Positions 44,792 through 53,252 of a stretch of 61,838 bases of DNA are shown here, piece by piece; positions within the stretch are counted from its first letter, which is position 1; every line of letters starts with the position of its first letter. The position numbers were made by a program, and so were the translations under genes. This DNA comes from Lacustribacter sp964460315 (GTDB taxonomy: Bacteria > Pseudomonadota > Gammaproteobacteria > Burkholderiales > Burkholderiaceae_A): assembly GCA_964460315.1 (NCBI GenBank), contig CAYWPQ010000007.1:1-61838 (forward strand), read 5' to 3'. The notes under the pieces were generated by a model. That model made no database searches and was not told the origin of the DNA. It saw nothing but the letters and a program-made list of their open reading frames with translations.

Positions 44792-45505
44792 TCAAGAGGC
44801 ATCGGTTTCGGGTCGAGGGTGTGTCATTTTTTCAAAAAGAAGATCAGCAACGGGATGCCCAAGTCGAAGGCCCCGTGACTCGAACTTGGTGAGGGGCCGC
44901 CATTCGGGGCGGGCGGAAAATCCCGAGCCCGCTTGGTTTCGAAGGAATCTGCAGGCCTCACCAACTTCCAGCATCTGTTGGGCATAGTCGGGCCAGTCGC
45001 TGGCCATGTGCACGATACCACCCGCTTTGATTTTCCGGCTCAGTGCGGCAAGGAATTCGTGCTGAATGAGTCGCCGTTTGTGATGTCGTTTTTTGGGCCA
45101 TGGGTCGGGGAAATAAATATGGACGGCATCCAAGGATTCGTCGGGAATCATCTGGGCCAGGACCTCGACCACGTCGTGCTCGATGATGCGAATATTTTTG
45201 ATTTCCTCTTTTTCAATCCTTCCCAGTAGTGCGCCCACGCCTGGCCGATAGACCTCAACACCCAAGAGGTTCCAGTGAGGATTGGCCCGCGCCATGGTGG
45301 CGGTGGTCTCTCCCATGCCGAACCCAATTTCTAAAATAACGGGCCCGTCCCGGCCAAAAAGTTCTTTGAAATCAATATGTTTGCTGACGAAAGGAATGCC
45401 CCATATGGCGTTCAGACGAGCCCAGGTGCTGCGCTGGGAAGCGGTGATGTGTCCTCGACGCATGACAAAACTGCGAATGTGACGAGTCAGAAAGGGATTG
45501 TTCAT
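44792..45505 (-). CDS. trmB: tRNA (guanine-N7-)-methyltransferase
   Basis: TrmB methylates G46 in the tRNA variable loop. The 237 residues have the SAM motif ILEIGFGMGETTATMA, the substrate motif HIYFPDPWPKKRHHKRRL and the C-terminal TKFESRGLRLGHPVADL, all characteristic. It is 55 bp upstream of the TetR gene, same strand, and diverges from the HU gene. Confidence 0.95.
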   Translation of the reverse strand: MNNPFLTRHIRSFVMRRGHITASQRSTWARLNAIWGIPFVSKHIDFKELFGRDGPVILEIGFGMGETTATMARANPHWNLLGVEVYRPGVGALLGRIEKEEIKNIRIIEHDVVEVLAQMIPDESLDAVHIYFPDPWPKKRHHKRRLIQHEFLAALSRKIKAGGIVHMASDWPDYAQQMLEVGEACRFLRNQAGSGFSARPEWRPLTKFESRGLRLGHPVADLLFEKMTHPRPETDAS

Positions 45506-45656
45506 GATGGCTTCTTGGGGCTTGCGGCCGCGGTTTTCTTTGGGAATTCCCTAGGGCGATAGGCCAAAAAAAGTTTAAGTATCCCTCGCTTTTGACCCGG
45601 AGACACCTGTTAAACTACGTCCTCGTTCCAACAACTTGAATGAGTAACCAACCACC

Positions 45657-45938
45657 ATGAATAAAGCAGAACTCGTTGAAGCAATCGCCAATGCAACCGA
45701 CTCGTCCAAAGCCTCCGTTGACGAGATGCTGAATGCAACGATTGCCACCATTATTAAGGCCGTCACCAAGGGTGACTCCGTTCAACTCGTTGGTTTCGGA
45801 ACCTTTGGTTCTGGCAAGCGCGCCGCTCGTACCGGCCGCAACCCACGTACTGGCGAAGCCATCAAGATTGCTGCCGCCCGCACCGTGAAGTTCACGGCAG
45901 GCAAGGCATTCAAAGACTCGGTGAACAAAAAGAAGTAA
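45657..45938 (+). CDS. hup: DNA-binding protein HU
   Basis: A 93-residue nucleoid protein of the HU/IHF family: MNKAELVEAIANATDSSK, VGFGTFGSGKRAARTGRNPRTGE (DNA-binding arms) and IKIAAARTVKFTAGKAFKD. It is a single-gene unit with a 150-bp upstream region and a strong terminator. HU-alpha and HU-beta type cannot be told apart from the sequence alone. Confidence 0.95.
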   Translation: MNKAELVEAIANATDSSKASVDEMLNATIATIIKAVTKGDSVQLVGFGTFGSGKRAARTGRNPRTGEAIKIAAARTVKFTAGKAFKDSVNKKK

Positions 45939-45960
45939 TTCACAGTCACTGAATTGAAAA

Positions 45961-45986
45961 AGCCCAGGTCCTCCTGGGCTTTTTTT
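45961..45986 (+). terminator. Rho-independent terminator after the HU gene
   Basis: AGCCCAGG-TCCT-CCTGGGCT forms a perfect 8-bp GC-rich stem with a 4-nt loop, followed by seven T. It starts 22 bp after the HU stop codon. Confidence 0.92.
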
Positions 45987-46040
45987 ATGGCTCAATGAGC
46001 GCCTGGGCTCGATCCTTTGGCGCTGCCTAAGACAAGACCC

Positions 46041-47672
46041 ATGAACACAAAGCCCCGATCTTCAATGCCTCTTCCTGTTGTTGTCATTGGCGCAGGCCTT
46101 GCCGGCCTCACGGTTGCGCTGCACCTGGCAGATCAGCGACCCGTCACGGTTCTTGCGAAGCGTTCCCGTCAGGATTCTGCAACTGCCTGGGCCCAGGGTG
46201 GCATCGTGGGTGTTTTGGATGCGAAAGACAGCGTGGAGGCGCATCTGCATGACACGGTTGAGGCCGGCGCAGGCTTGGTGGATGAATCGGTGGCGCGATG
46301 GATCGCTGAGCAAAGTACCGAGGCCATTCAGTGGCTGGTGAATGTCGGTGTTCCCTTTTCATCCGACCCTCAAGGCCCCATGGGGCTTCATCTGACTCGC
46401 GAAGGCGGGCACTCGGTGCGGCGCATTGCTCATGCGGCGGACGCCACCGGCCGAGCGATTCACGATGCACTTTTGTCTCGATGCCAGGACCACCACAACA
46501 TCACCATTCATGACCACTGGATTGCGCTTGATCTCATCACCAGTCGTCAGGTCAAGCTCGGCGGGCCGGACCGATGTCTCGGTGTCTATGTCTTGGATAT
46601 TCAAAGCCAGCGGGTTGAATCGCTAGCGGCATCGGCCGTGGTGTTGGCCTGTGGTGGCGTGGGCAAGGTCTACCGATACACCAGCAATCCGGACACTTCA
46701 ACAGGCGATGGCATCGCGATGGCGTGGCGGGCCGGATGCCGCGTTGGCAATATGGAATTCATCCAGTTTCATCCGACCTGTCTTTATCATCCCGACGAGC
46801 GCACTTTTCTGATCACCGAAGCCTTGCGAGGAGAAGGGGCGCAGCTGAAGTTGCCGGGTGTTAAACCTTCGGAGGCACGGTTCATGCAACGGCATGACCC
46901 CCGGGGTGAGTTGGCGCCAAGAGACATTGTGGCCAGAGCGATTGATTTTGAAATGAAGCGCCATGGCCTCGATTTCGTTCATCTGGACGCGACCCATCTG
47001 GGAGAGACCTTCCTTCGGGAACACTTCCCCACCATTTTCTCTCGCTGTCTTGCCCTAGGAATCGACATTGCCAAGCAGCCAATTCCTGTGGTGCCAGCGG
47101 CCCATTACACCTGTGGCGGGGTGGTGACGAATCGCGCGGGTCAGACCGATCTGCAGAACCTTTATGCGGTCGGTGAGACGGGCTATACGGGCTTGCATGG
47201 CGCCAACCGACTCGCGAGCAACTCACTTCTTGAGTGTGTGGTGGTGGGTGCGCAGGCGGCGCGGGACATTTTAAGTGCCGGCGTTTCTGAATCGGTCGAA
47301 CTCCCCCCATGGGACGAGAGTCAGGTGGATGATGCGGATGAGCAGGTGGTGATTGCACATAACTGGGATGAGCTTCGACTGTTGATGTGGAACTACGTGG
47401 GCATCGTCAGAACCGATCGTCGCCTGATGCGAGCCTTGCATCGAATTGAAATGCTGCAGTCGGAGGTACAGGATTACTACGCGAACTTTCGAGTCAGCAG
47501 TGACCTGCTGGAACTTCGAAATTTGTTGGTTTGCGCGGAGCTCATCGTTCGATCGGCGCTTGGCCGTCAAGAGAGTCGGGGCCTTCATTTCAGCCGCGAC
47601 TACCCCATGACACAGCCGAATGCTCAGCCGACCATTCTCTCGCCATGGCGCGCGGTCACGCGTAAGGAGTAG
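46041..47672 (+). CDS. nadB: L-aspartate oxidase
   Basis: NadB oxidises aspartate to iminoaspartate for NAD synthesis. The 543 residues have the FAD motif VVVIGAGLAGLTVALHLA, the SATAWAQGGIVGVLD and EGGHSVRRIAHAADATG segments, MEFIQFHPTCLY, and GAHGANRLASNS-like GLHGANRLASNSLLE. The ATG at 46041 is preferred to an in-frame TTG at 46017. The 3' end overlaps nadC by 49 bp, convergently. Confidence 0.94.
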   Translation: MNTKPRSSMPLPVVVIGAGLAGLTVALHLADQRPVTVLAKRSRQDSATAWAQGGIVGVLDAKDSVEAHLHDTVEAGAGLVDESVARWIAEQSTEAIQWLVNVGVPFSSDPQGPMGLHLTREGGHSVRRIAHAADATGRAIHDALLSRCQDHHNITIHDHWIALDLITSRQVKLGGPDRCLGVYVLDIQSQRVESLAASAVVLACGGVGKVYRYTSNPDTSTGDGIAMAWRAGCRVGNMEFIQFHPTCLYHPDERTFLITEALRGEGAQLKLPGVKPSEARFMQRHDPRGELAPRDIVARAIDFEMKRHGLDFVHLDATHLGETFLREHFPTIFSRCLALGIDIAKQPIPVVPAAHYTCGGVVTNRAGQTDLQNLYAVGETGYTGLHGANRLASNSLLECVVVGAQAARDILSAGVSESVELPPWDESQVDDADEQVVIAHNWDELRLLMWNYVGIVRTDRRLMRALHRIEMLQSEVQDYYANFRVSSDLLELRNLLVCAELIVRSALGRQESRGLHFSRDYPMTQPNAQPTILSPWRAVTRKE

Positions 47673-48508
47673 TCGATGGCCTGGATGTCTTTGGTCAGGC
47701 TCCCAACGGAAATTCGATCGACGCCTGTCGCTGCAATGGCCCGAACGGTTTGAAGATTCACCCCTCCTGAGGCCTCAAGGAGGGCTCGACCCTGGTTGAT
47801 GCGCACCGCTTCACGAAGCTGCTCAAGGTTAAAGTTGTCCAGCAAGATGCTCTGGGCTTTCGCGTCCAGTGCCTCACGAAGCTCGGCGAGGTCTTCCACC
47901 TCCACCTGAATGGGAACGCCTGACTTGAGTTTTCCTGCGGCCTGCATGGCGGCGGTGATACCACCCGCAGCAAGAATGTGGTTTTCTTTGATCAGAATCC
48001 CGTCCCAAAGGGCAAGCCGTTGGTTCTCGCCGCCGCCCACCGTCACGGCGTACTTTTGTGCAAGCCTCAGCCCTGGGATGGTCTTGCGGGTGTCAAGGAT
48101 CTTGCAGCCACGAGAATTTGGACTTGCACCCTCAATGGCTTTGACCAGCCGATGGGTCTGGGTGGCGGTGGCCGAAAGAAGCTGCAGGAAATTCAGTGCC
48201 GTTCGTTCTGCGGTCATCAGTGCCCTTGCGTTGGCTTCGATCGTGGCAATGACGGTGTCCGGCTGAAGGAGGCCGCCCTCTTGGAAGCGCCACTCAATGA
48301 TTGCATTGGGGTCAAGTGTCAAGATGGTTTCATTGAACCAGTCCACGCCGCACAGCACGGCCTCTTCGCGGACTCGAAGTTCCGCAAAGGCTTGGGTTTC
48401 CTTTGCAATCAGCATGGCGGTCCAGTCGCCGGGCCCCACGTCCTCGAAAAGTGCCTGGTGAATTGAACTCTGACGTGATTGCACAAGTGTGAGCGACGTT
48501 TCACTCAT
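47624..48508 (-). CDS. nadC: Nicotinate-nucleotide pyrophosphorylase (quinolinate phosphoribosyltransferase)
   Basis: NadC turns quinolinate and PRPP into nicotinate mononucleotide. The 294 residues carry ALFEDVGPGDWT, ERTALNFLQLLSATAT, KILDTRKTIPGLRLAQKYAV, GGGENQRLALWDGILIKENH and VEVEDLAELREAL, all conserved. It lies 24 bp downstream of nadA on the same strand; with convergent nadB this completes the de novo NAD branch. Confidence 0.95.
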   Translation of the reverse strand: MSETSLTLVQSRQSSIHQALFEDVGPGDWTAMLIAKETQAFAELRVREEAVLCGVDWFNETILTLDPNAIIEWRFQEGGLLQPDTVIATIEANARALMTAERTALNFLQLLSATATQTHRLVKAIEGASPNSRGCKILDTRKTIPGLRLAQKYAVTVGGGENQRLALWDGILIKENHILAAGGITAAMQAAGKLKSGVPIQVEVEDLAELREALDAKAQSILLDNFNLEQLREAVRINQGRALLEASGGVNLQTVRAIAATGVDRISVGSLTKDIQAIDYSLRVTARHGERMVG

Positions 48509-48532
48509 GATCAGCCTGTCTTTGGAGGCGCA

Positions 48533-49630
48533 TCAAGCGGCGCCCAGGTTGGGGGTGAACCCCGTCATCACAGGCGGCTTGGCTTGGGTAAAGTGGAGCA
48601 TCCGATCAACGCACATCTGCGCTTTGCTTCGGATGGATTCGGGCACGTCAATCTCACCGGTTCCATGTTGCAGGCACGAAAGAACATCATTCAACTGGTT
48701 CATCGCCATCCAGGGGCAATGGGCACAACTTTTGCAGGTGGCGCTCTCGCCAGCGGTGGGTGCCTCAATTAAGGTTTTGCTTGGCGCAAGCTGTTGCATC
48801 CGGTGAAAGAGCCCCTTGTCTGTGGCCACAATATAGATTTGCGATTGACCCTCAATCACGGCTTTGAGCATGGCCGAGGTGGAGCCGACAAGGTCAGCCT
48901 GACGAATCACGCCCTCGGGAGCTTCGGGGTGCGCAAGCACTTTCGCTCCTGGGTGTTGTTCTCTCAGCATCACCAGTTCTTCTGCTTTGAATTCGTTGTG
49001 AACGATGCAGTCTCCTTGCCACAAGAGCATGTCGGCTTGGGTTTGTTCTTGAATGTAGCGTCCCAGATGGCGATCCGGCGCCCAGAGAATTTTCTCTCCC
49101 TTGTCTTTGAGATAACGAATAATGTCGAGTGCACATGAACTTGTGACCATCCAGTCGGCGCGAGCTTTCACCGCCGCGCTGGTGTTGGCATAAACCACCA
49201 CGGTTCGGTCGGGATGCTGATCGCAGAATGCGTGAAACGCGTCTGCGGGGCAGCCCAGATCGAGTGAACAGGTGGCATCCAAGTCCGGCATGAACACCCG
49301 TTTCTCGGGGCTCAGAATCTTTGCCGTTTCGCCCATGAACCGCACACCAGCAACGACAAGGGTGGTCGCCGTGTGATTTTTTCCAAACCGCGCCATCTCC
49401 AACGAGTCCGAGACAAAACCTCCGGTTTCGAGCGCAAGGTCTTGTATGTCTCCATCCACATAGTAGTGGGCGATGAGTACGGCATTCCGGCGTCGGAGCT
49501 CTTCTTTAATGGCCTCGCGTACCTCGAACCTCTCCCTTGGCGCAAGAGGCGCCGACACCTTCGCCCATGCTTGTGCAATGCAAGTCTGACCCTGGGCGTT
49601 CTGTAGGGTGACGTCAAAGGATTGATTCAT
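48533..49630 (-). CDS. nadA: Quinolinate synthase
   Basis: NadA condenses iminoaspartate with dihydroxyacetone phosphate using a [4Fe-4S] cluster. The 365 residues contain LIAHYYVDGDIQDLALETGG, FMGETAKILSPEKRVFMPDL, Cys-containing CSLDLGCPAD and TSSCALDI, and the C-terminal CKSCAHCPWMAMN. The ATG at 49630 (MNQSFDVTL) is preferred over a start 57 bp upstream. Confidence 0.95.
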   Translation of the reverse strand: MNQSFDVTLQNAQGQTCIAQAWAKVSAPLAPRERFEVREAIKEELRRRNAVLIAHYYVDGDIQDLALETGGFVSDSLEMARFGKNHTATTLVVAGVRFMGETAKILSPEKRVFMPDLDATCSLDLGCPADAFHAFCDQHPDRTVVVYANTSAAVKARADWMVTSSCALDIIRYLKDKGEKILWAPDRHLGRYIQEQTQADMLLWQGDCIVHNEFKAEELVMLREQHPGAKVLAHPEAPEGVIRQADLVGSTSAMLKAVIEGQSQIYIVATDKGLFHRMQQLAPSKTLIEAPTAGESATCKSCAHCPWMAMNQLNDVLSCLQHGTGEIDVPESIRSKAQMCVDRMLHFTQAKPPVMTGFTPNLGAA

Positions 49631-49760
49631 AAGAATTAATCTGGGGGTGAGACCTTTTCGAGGCCGGTTGCGCAATAATACCGCCACAGTCCAAGGGATC
49701 TTTTTGGATGCGGAGGGGTCTTAATGAATCCCCACGTTTTTACCATTAACCCTAATTTTT

Positions 49761-50126
49761 ATGAAGAAAATGACAACGCCCATGAATGCCTGGTTAAATC
49801 TTCGTCAGCTGGTTGACGCCGTCAGCTCGGACACCGACTATCGCTCGATTGATGAGCGAAGCCAGCGTCTTTTGGAATGGATTGTGGTGAATCACTCGCC
49901 AGACCGCCCCATGTTCGTTCAAACCATCGTCATGAGGTCGAATGTGGCCTCTCCGGCCACCATTCACAAGGGCCTTTCGGTACTTGAGCGAGAGGGCCTG
50001 ATTGCGGTGAAGGTCGACATCTCGGACACTCGGCGACGAATTGTGACGCCGACGGATCGGGCAAGAAAACTGATGGCCAAGCTCTCTCAAAAGGCTCGGC
50101 TCTGGGCCGAGGGCCTATCGACCTAA
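49761..50126 (+). CDS. MarR-like winged-helix regulator
   Basis: A 121-residue small DNA-binding protein. A winged helix is seen at about 48-105: MRSNVASPATIHKGLSVLE as recognition region, EREGLIAVKVD as wing start, and DTRRRIVTPTDRARKLM as in MarR proteins. It is divergent from nadA with 130 bp between and may regulate the NAD genes, but no operator was identified. The start may also be the ATG at 49773 or 49782. Confidence 0.7.
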   Translation: MKKMTTPMNAWLNLRQLVDAVSSDTDYRSIDERSQRLLEWIVVNHSPDRPMFVQTIVMRSNVASPATIHKGLSVLEREGLIAVKVDISDTRRRIVTPTDRARKLMAKLSQKARLWAEGLST

Positions 50127-50138
50127 TTCCGGCCGATT

Positions 50139-50720
50139 ATGGCGACACCATCCAGAAAGTGGTGGCCCGATCGCCCACTCCATTGGGCTTTGCTGTTTTC
50201 AGCGGCCTACGTGATTGTTTTTTTTCTGAGTGAAATGCTCACGCCCCTATGGGGAGTCGTTCCCGATCGGGTCTCGCTGGTCTACCTTCCTGCCTTCGTT
50301 CGGGTCGTGGCGGTCCTTGTCGCCGGGTTGGCTGGGGCTCTTGGGGTGGCGATTGGTTCCTTTGTTGTTGGCATTGTTTTTGTCGGCGACTCACTTCTTG
50401 TCGCCCTGGGCAATGCAACGGCCTCTGCGGCAGGGATCGGTTTGGCCTATGCCATCGTTGTGATCACAAGCCGATCGAAGGAACTCTCTTTCGAGTTGCC
50501 TGTGCTTGCACGAATTATTTTGATCTACAGCGCGCTCAACGCCCTGCTGCATGCGGCATTCTGGAACGCCATGGGCTCGGGTTATTCGATTAACCTGACC
50601 GAGCTGGGTCTCATGATGTTTGGTGATCTCGCGGGCGTCGTGTTTTTGTTTTACGTGTCAAGACTTTTACTGAGAACCCAGCGAATCAGGTCCTTGCTTG
50701 CACGATCCACCATGCTTTGA
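50139..50720 (+). CDS. Predicted integral membrane protein, unknown function
   Basis: A 193-residue protein with about six hydrophobic segments (roughly 15-33, 47-65, 68-88, 90-108, 122-140, 155-175) and no soluble output domain. The layout recalls MASE1-type sensory membrane domains, but I do not recognise a family with confidence. It follows the MarR-like gene by 12 bp and is probably co-transcribed. Its last 70 bp overlap the 3' end of pgi on the other strand. Confidence 0.7.
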   Translation: MATPSRKWWPDRPLHWALLFSAAYVIVFFLSEMLTPLWGVVPDRVSLVYLPAFVRVVAVLVAGLAGALGVAIGSFVVGIVFVGDSLLVALGNATASAAGIGLAYAIVVITSRSKELSFELPVLARIILIYSALNALLHAAFWNAMGSGYSINLTELGLMMFGDLAGVVFLFYVSRLLLRTQRIRSLLARSTML

Positions 50721-52198
50721 TTCGAGTCTGGTGTTGTCAATTCTAATAAAACCTGTTTCGAAATCTGTTTGCCCAGTTCGACACCCCATTGATCAAACGG
50801 GTTGATGTTGTTGATTGCGGCCAGGCAAAGCACCCGATGTTCCCAAAGCGCAATCAGTGCTCCAAGTTCCCGGGCCTCAAGCCGATCGAGCATCACCACG
50901 GACACAGGGTGTCCGCCCCAACAGATCTTCTGAGGGTCGGCATCTGGATTTCCCACAGACAATGCCTGAGCCTGAGCAATCAGGTTGGCGAGAAGCGCCT
51001 GATGGCTTTGCGGGTCTTGGTGTTCGGGGGTAAGGGTGCCAATCAGTTCAACCGCTACGCCCTGTGCGCCTTGGTGCAGCAGCTGAAAAAACGCGTGCTG
51101 CGCGTTGGTGCCCACATCACCCCAGAGAATTGGGCATGACGGTCCTTGCAACGGGTTTCCCTCGCGATCCACATGCTTACCCAATGACTCCATCCAGAGT
51201 TGCTTAAGGTAGGGCACCAGTAACCCCAGGCGTGAGTCATAGGCTGACACCATGAGTGTTGGCAGTCGGCGATGGCGAAGGTTGTAGAAATCCGTGGCGG
51301 CCATGACGGCCGGCAGATTGTGAGACAGCGGCGTGGTGAAGAAGTGGTGGTCCATGGCCAACCCACCGGACAGGAATTGATCCACTAGGCGATTGCCCAG
51401 CACGAGCCTGGCTGCCAGGGATACCGGCCCCCAGATGGAATAGCGTCCGCCTACGCTTTGGTCAAAATGAAAGCAGGCACTGGGATCGATCCCCCAGGAA
51501 GTGGCTTTCTCGGGATAACTCGTGACACCAACGAAGTTGTTTTTGGGGCTCTTGATCTGGGCGGCGTCCATCCATGACAGCAGGTGATTCGCGTTCGACA
51601 TGGTTTCTTGGGTTGACCATGATTTGCTTGCAACAATCACGAGCGTTTCCGCAGGGTTCAACGACCGAAGACAGTGATCGGTGGCGTGATAGTCCAGATT
51701 GGAAAGAAAACTTGCCGAAAACCCCGCCGAGGTTTGGCCGCTTGATCGGGGTTCGCCGAGCGCTTGAATGAGAAGCTGAGGACCAAGGTCGGAACCCCCA
51801 ATGCCAAGGTGAACGATCTGTCGATAGGGCATGCCGCTGGTGGACCGTATGTCGCCACGCTGCACGGCTTCAACAAAACGAACCATCCGTTGGTGGGTCG
51901 CTTTCATCTCTGGAATGAGGTCGCGACCCTGCGGTGAAAATTCAGACGGAAGTTCTAAAAGCCCATCGAAATCAATCGCCTGACGCAGGGCCCAGTGGCC
52001 TGCGGCCCGCTGCTCCGATGGATTCACAAGGCGACCTTGAAAAACATCGCCGCGAAATTGCGCAATCCGTATCGCCGGTTCGGACCCGGGAGCCAGGACT
52101 CCTAGGGTGTTGTGCAGATCCTGCTTGCTGAGTGCTTGTCGCTCACGGTTCAGGCTGATTCCTGCGGCATGAAGCCAGGCAGATGAAGAGTTGGTCAT
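50651..52198 (-). CDS. pgi: Glucose-6-phosphate isomerase
   Basis: Pgi interconverts glucose-6-phosphate and fructose-6-phosphate. The 515 residues include IVHLGIGGSDLGPQLLIQAL, SKSWSTQETMSNA, GGRYSIWGPVSLAARLVLG, the catalytic-His region GTNAQHAFFQLLHQG, and the C-terminal NPFDQWGVELGKQI signature. The ATG at 52198 is chosen over a TTG 6 bp upstream. The 3' end lies antisense within the upstream-facing membrane gene. Confidence 0.95.
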   Translation of the reverse strand: MTNSSSAWLHAAGISLNRERQALSKQDLHNTLGVLAPGSEPAIRIAQFRGDVFQGRLVNPSEQRAAGHWALRQAIDFDGLLELPSEFSPQGRDLIPEMKATHQRMVRFVEAVQRGDIRSTSGMPYRQIVHLGIGGSDLGPQLLIQALGEPRSSGQTSAGFSASFLSNLDYHATDHCLRSLNPAETLVIVASKSWSTQETMSNANHLLSWMDAAQIKSPKNNFVGVTSYPEKATSWGIDPSACFHFDQSVGGRYSIWGPVSLAARLVLGNRLVDQFLSGGLAMDHHFFTTPLSHNLPAVMAATDFYNLRHRRLPTLMVSAYDSRLGLLVPYLKQLWMESLGKHVDREGNPLQGPSCPILWGDVGTNAQHAFFQLLHQGAQGVAVELIGTLTPEHQDPQSHQALLANLIAQAQALSVGNPDADPQKICWGGHPVSVVMLDRLEARELGALIALWEHRVLCLAAINNINPFDQWGVELGKQISKQVLLELTTPDSNQSMVDRASKDLIRWVLSKSLDT

Positions 52199-52224
52199 CG
52201 GCAAAACATGGTCACCTGATGCAT

Positions 52225-52668
52225 CTAACGCGGGGTGACGGTAATGCTGACGACGATGCCGCCCATCATTTGCCCGGTGACTTCGACCAATGCCGCGCGA
52301 TCGGTTCGAGTGAAGGCGAGAATCGATGTCTTAGCTCGTACCAGTGAAATGGGCTGCCAGCCAAGTTTGGTCATCTGCTCTTGAAAGAACTGGAAGGCTT
52401 CGGTTTCACCCATCGGCGCCGAGAAGGCCAGTCGACCGGTCCAACCCTTGCCGCTGCCGAGGATGAGCGTTTTCTGGGAATCCCATTTGGCACCTTTGGG
52501 AATGGGGAAGTCTTGCAGGTAGACAAGTTGTTCGAATTCGGCCTGAGCGTTGGGCTGGCCGGAGCTGTCTTGGATGGATGTCGATTGACATCCAGCAAGG
52601 ACGGCAAGGCCGAGCAACGACAGCGTGAGCGGCTTAAAAAGGTGGTGAATCAGCGTTGATTTAGGCAT
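52225..52668 (-). CDS. Predicted lipoprotein, unknown function
   Basis: A 147-residue protein with a lipobox, LAVLAGC at about residues 21-27, after a basic and hydrophobic leader, so probably membrane-anchored in the periplasm. The domain after it (FPIPKGAKWDSQKTLILGSG, QFFQEQMTKLGWQP) resembles small lipoproteins of unknown role. It starts within the end of the next upstream secreted protein gene (19-bp overlap) and lies 26 bp before pgi, a possible operon. Confidence 0.75.
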   Translation of the reverse strand: MPKSTLIHHLFKPLTLSLLGLAVLAGCQSTSIQDSSGQPNAQAEFEQLVYLQDFPIPKGAKWDSQKTLILGSGKGWTGRLAFSAPMGETEAFQFFQEQMTKLGWQPISLVRAKTSILAFTRTDRAALVEVTGQMMGGIVVSITVTPR

Positions 52669-53165
52669 TGTTCTTGTCTCACTAGGGAAATTCGAGTCGG
52701 TTCTTGTTCCGTGTCAATGACCGCTTGCGCGGCTTGGGCGTTGCTGCGAAGTTTGTTGAGCAGGTTCACGACGACAGGATGACTGGGGGGAAGGCTGCTG
52801 ATTTGGCTTGTATAAATTGAGGCGTGTTCTTTTTCGAGATCAGCCAGATGTTTTTTTGCCTGGATAAGGCAGGATTGGCGATCGTCTGCCTGGCTGTGGT
52901 TTGCCATGCAGTCTCGCTTGGTTTCTGTCGCCCAGCGAATCCAGTGTTCGGCCTGCGTGGTTTCGTCGGCACATTGCTGCTGCAAGGATTGACTGGTTTG
53001 AGACGACGCCCGCCCTTTGGCGAGTGCCGAGGGTGCTGGAAAAAGGCCCATGGCCGCTGTGATGACGGGAATGATCCCCATCACCGCCAGCCGGTGCAAT
53101 GAATTTGAGAGACGAGGCCTTCGGCCCGCAGGAATACTTTGATGAGGTATCGGCTTGATGGACAT
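52650..53165 (-). CDS. Predicted secreted protein, unknown function
   Basis: The 171-residue protein starts at the ATG at 53165. A long basic N-region is followed by a hydrophobic stretch (about 30-48, IIPVITAAMGLFPAPSALA) that looks like a signal peptide. The mature part is helical and rich in Gln and charged residues with four Cys (QQQCADET, RDCMANH, SCLIQAKKHL, EQCLNQR), perhaps two disulphides. No family recognised. Coupled to the downstream lipoprotein gene. Confidence 0.65.
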   Translation of the reverse strand: MSIKPIPHQSIPAGRRPRLSNSLHRLAVMGIIPVITAAMGLFPAPSALAKGRASSQTSQSLQQQCADETTQAEHWIRWATETKRDCMANHSQADDRQSCLIQAKKHLADLEKEHASIYTSQISSLPPSHPVVVNLLNKLRSNAQAAQAVIDTEQEPTRISLVRQEQCLNQR

Positions 53166-53252
53166 AAGCCGATACCTTAGGGGCAAATCCACTTTCGCTC
53201 AAGTCAGAAGCGAATCATGAGCGAATGATGAGCGGAACCATCGGCGAATGCC

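Noticed and set aside
45592..45616. HU gene promoter from TTGACC and TAAACT
   Set aside because: The two elements are only 13 bp apart, too close for a sigma-70 promoter, and no better pair was found by eye.
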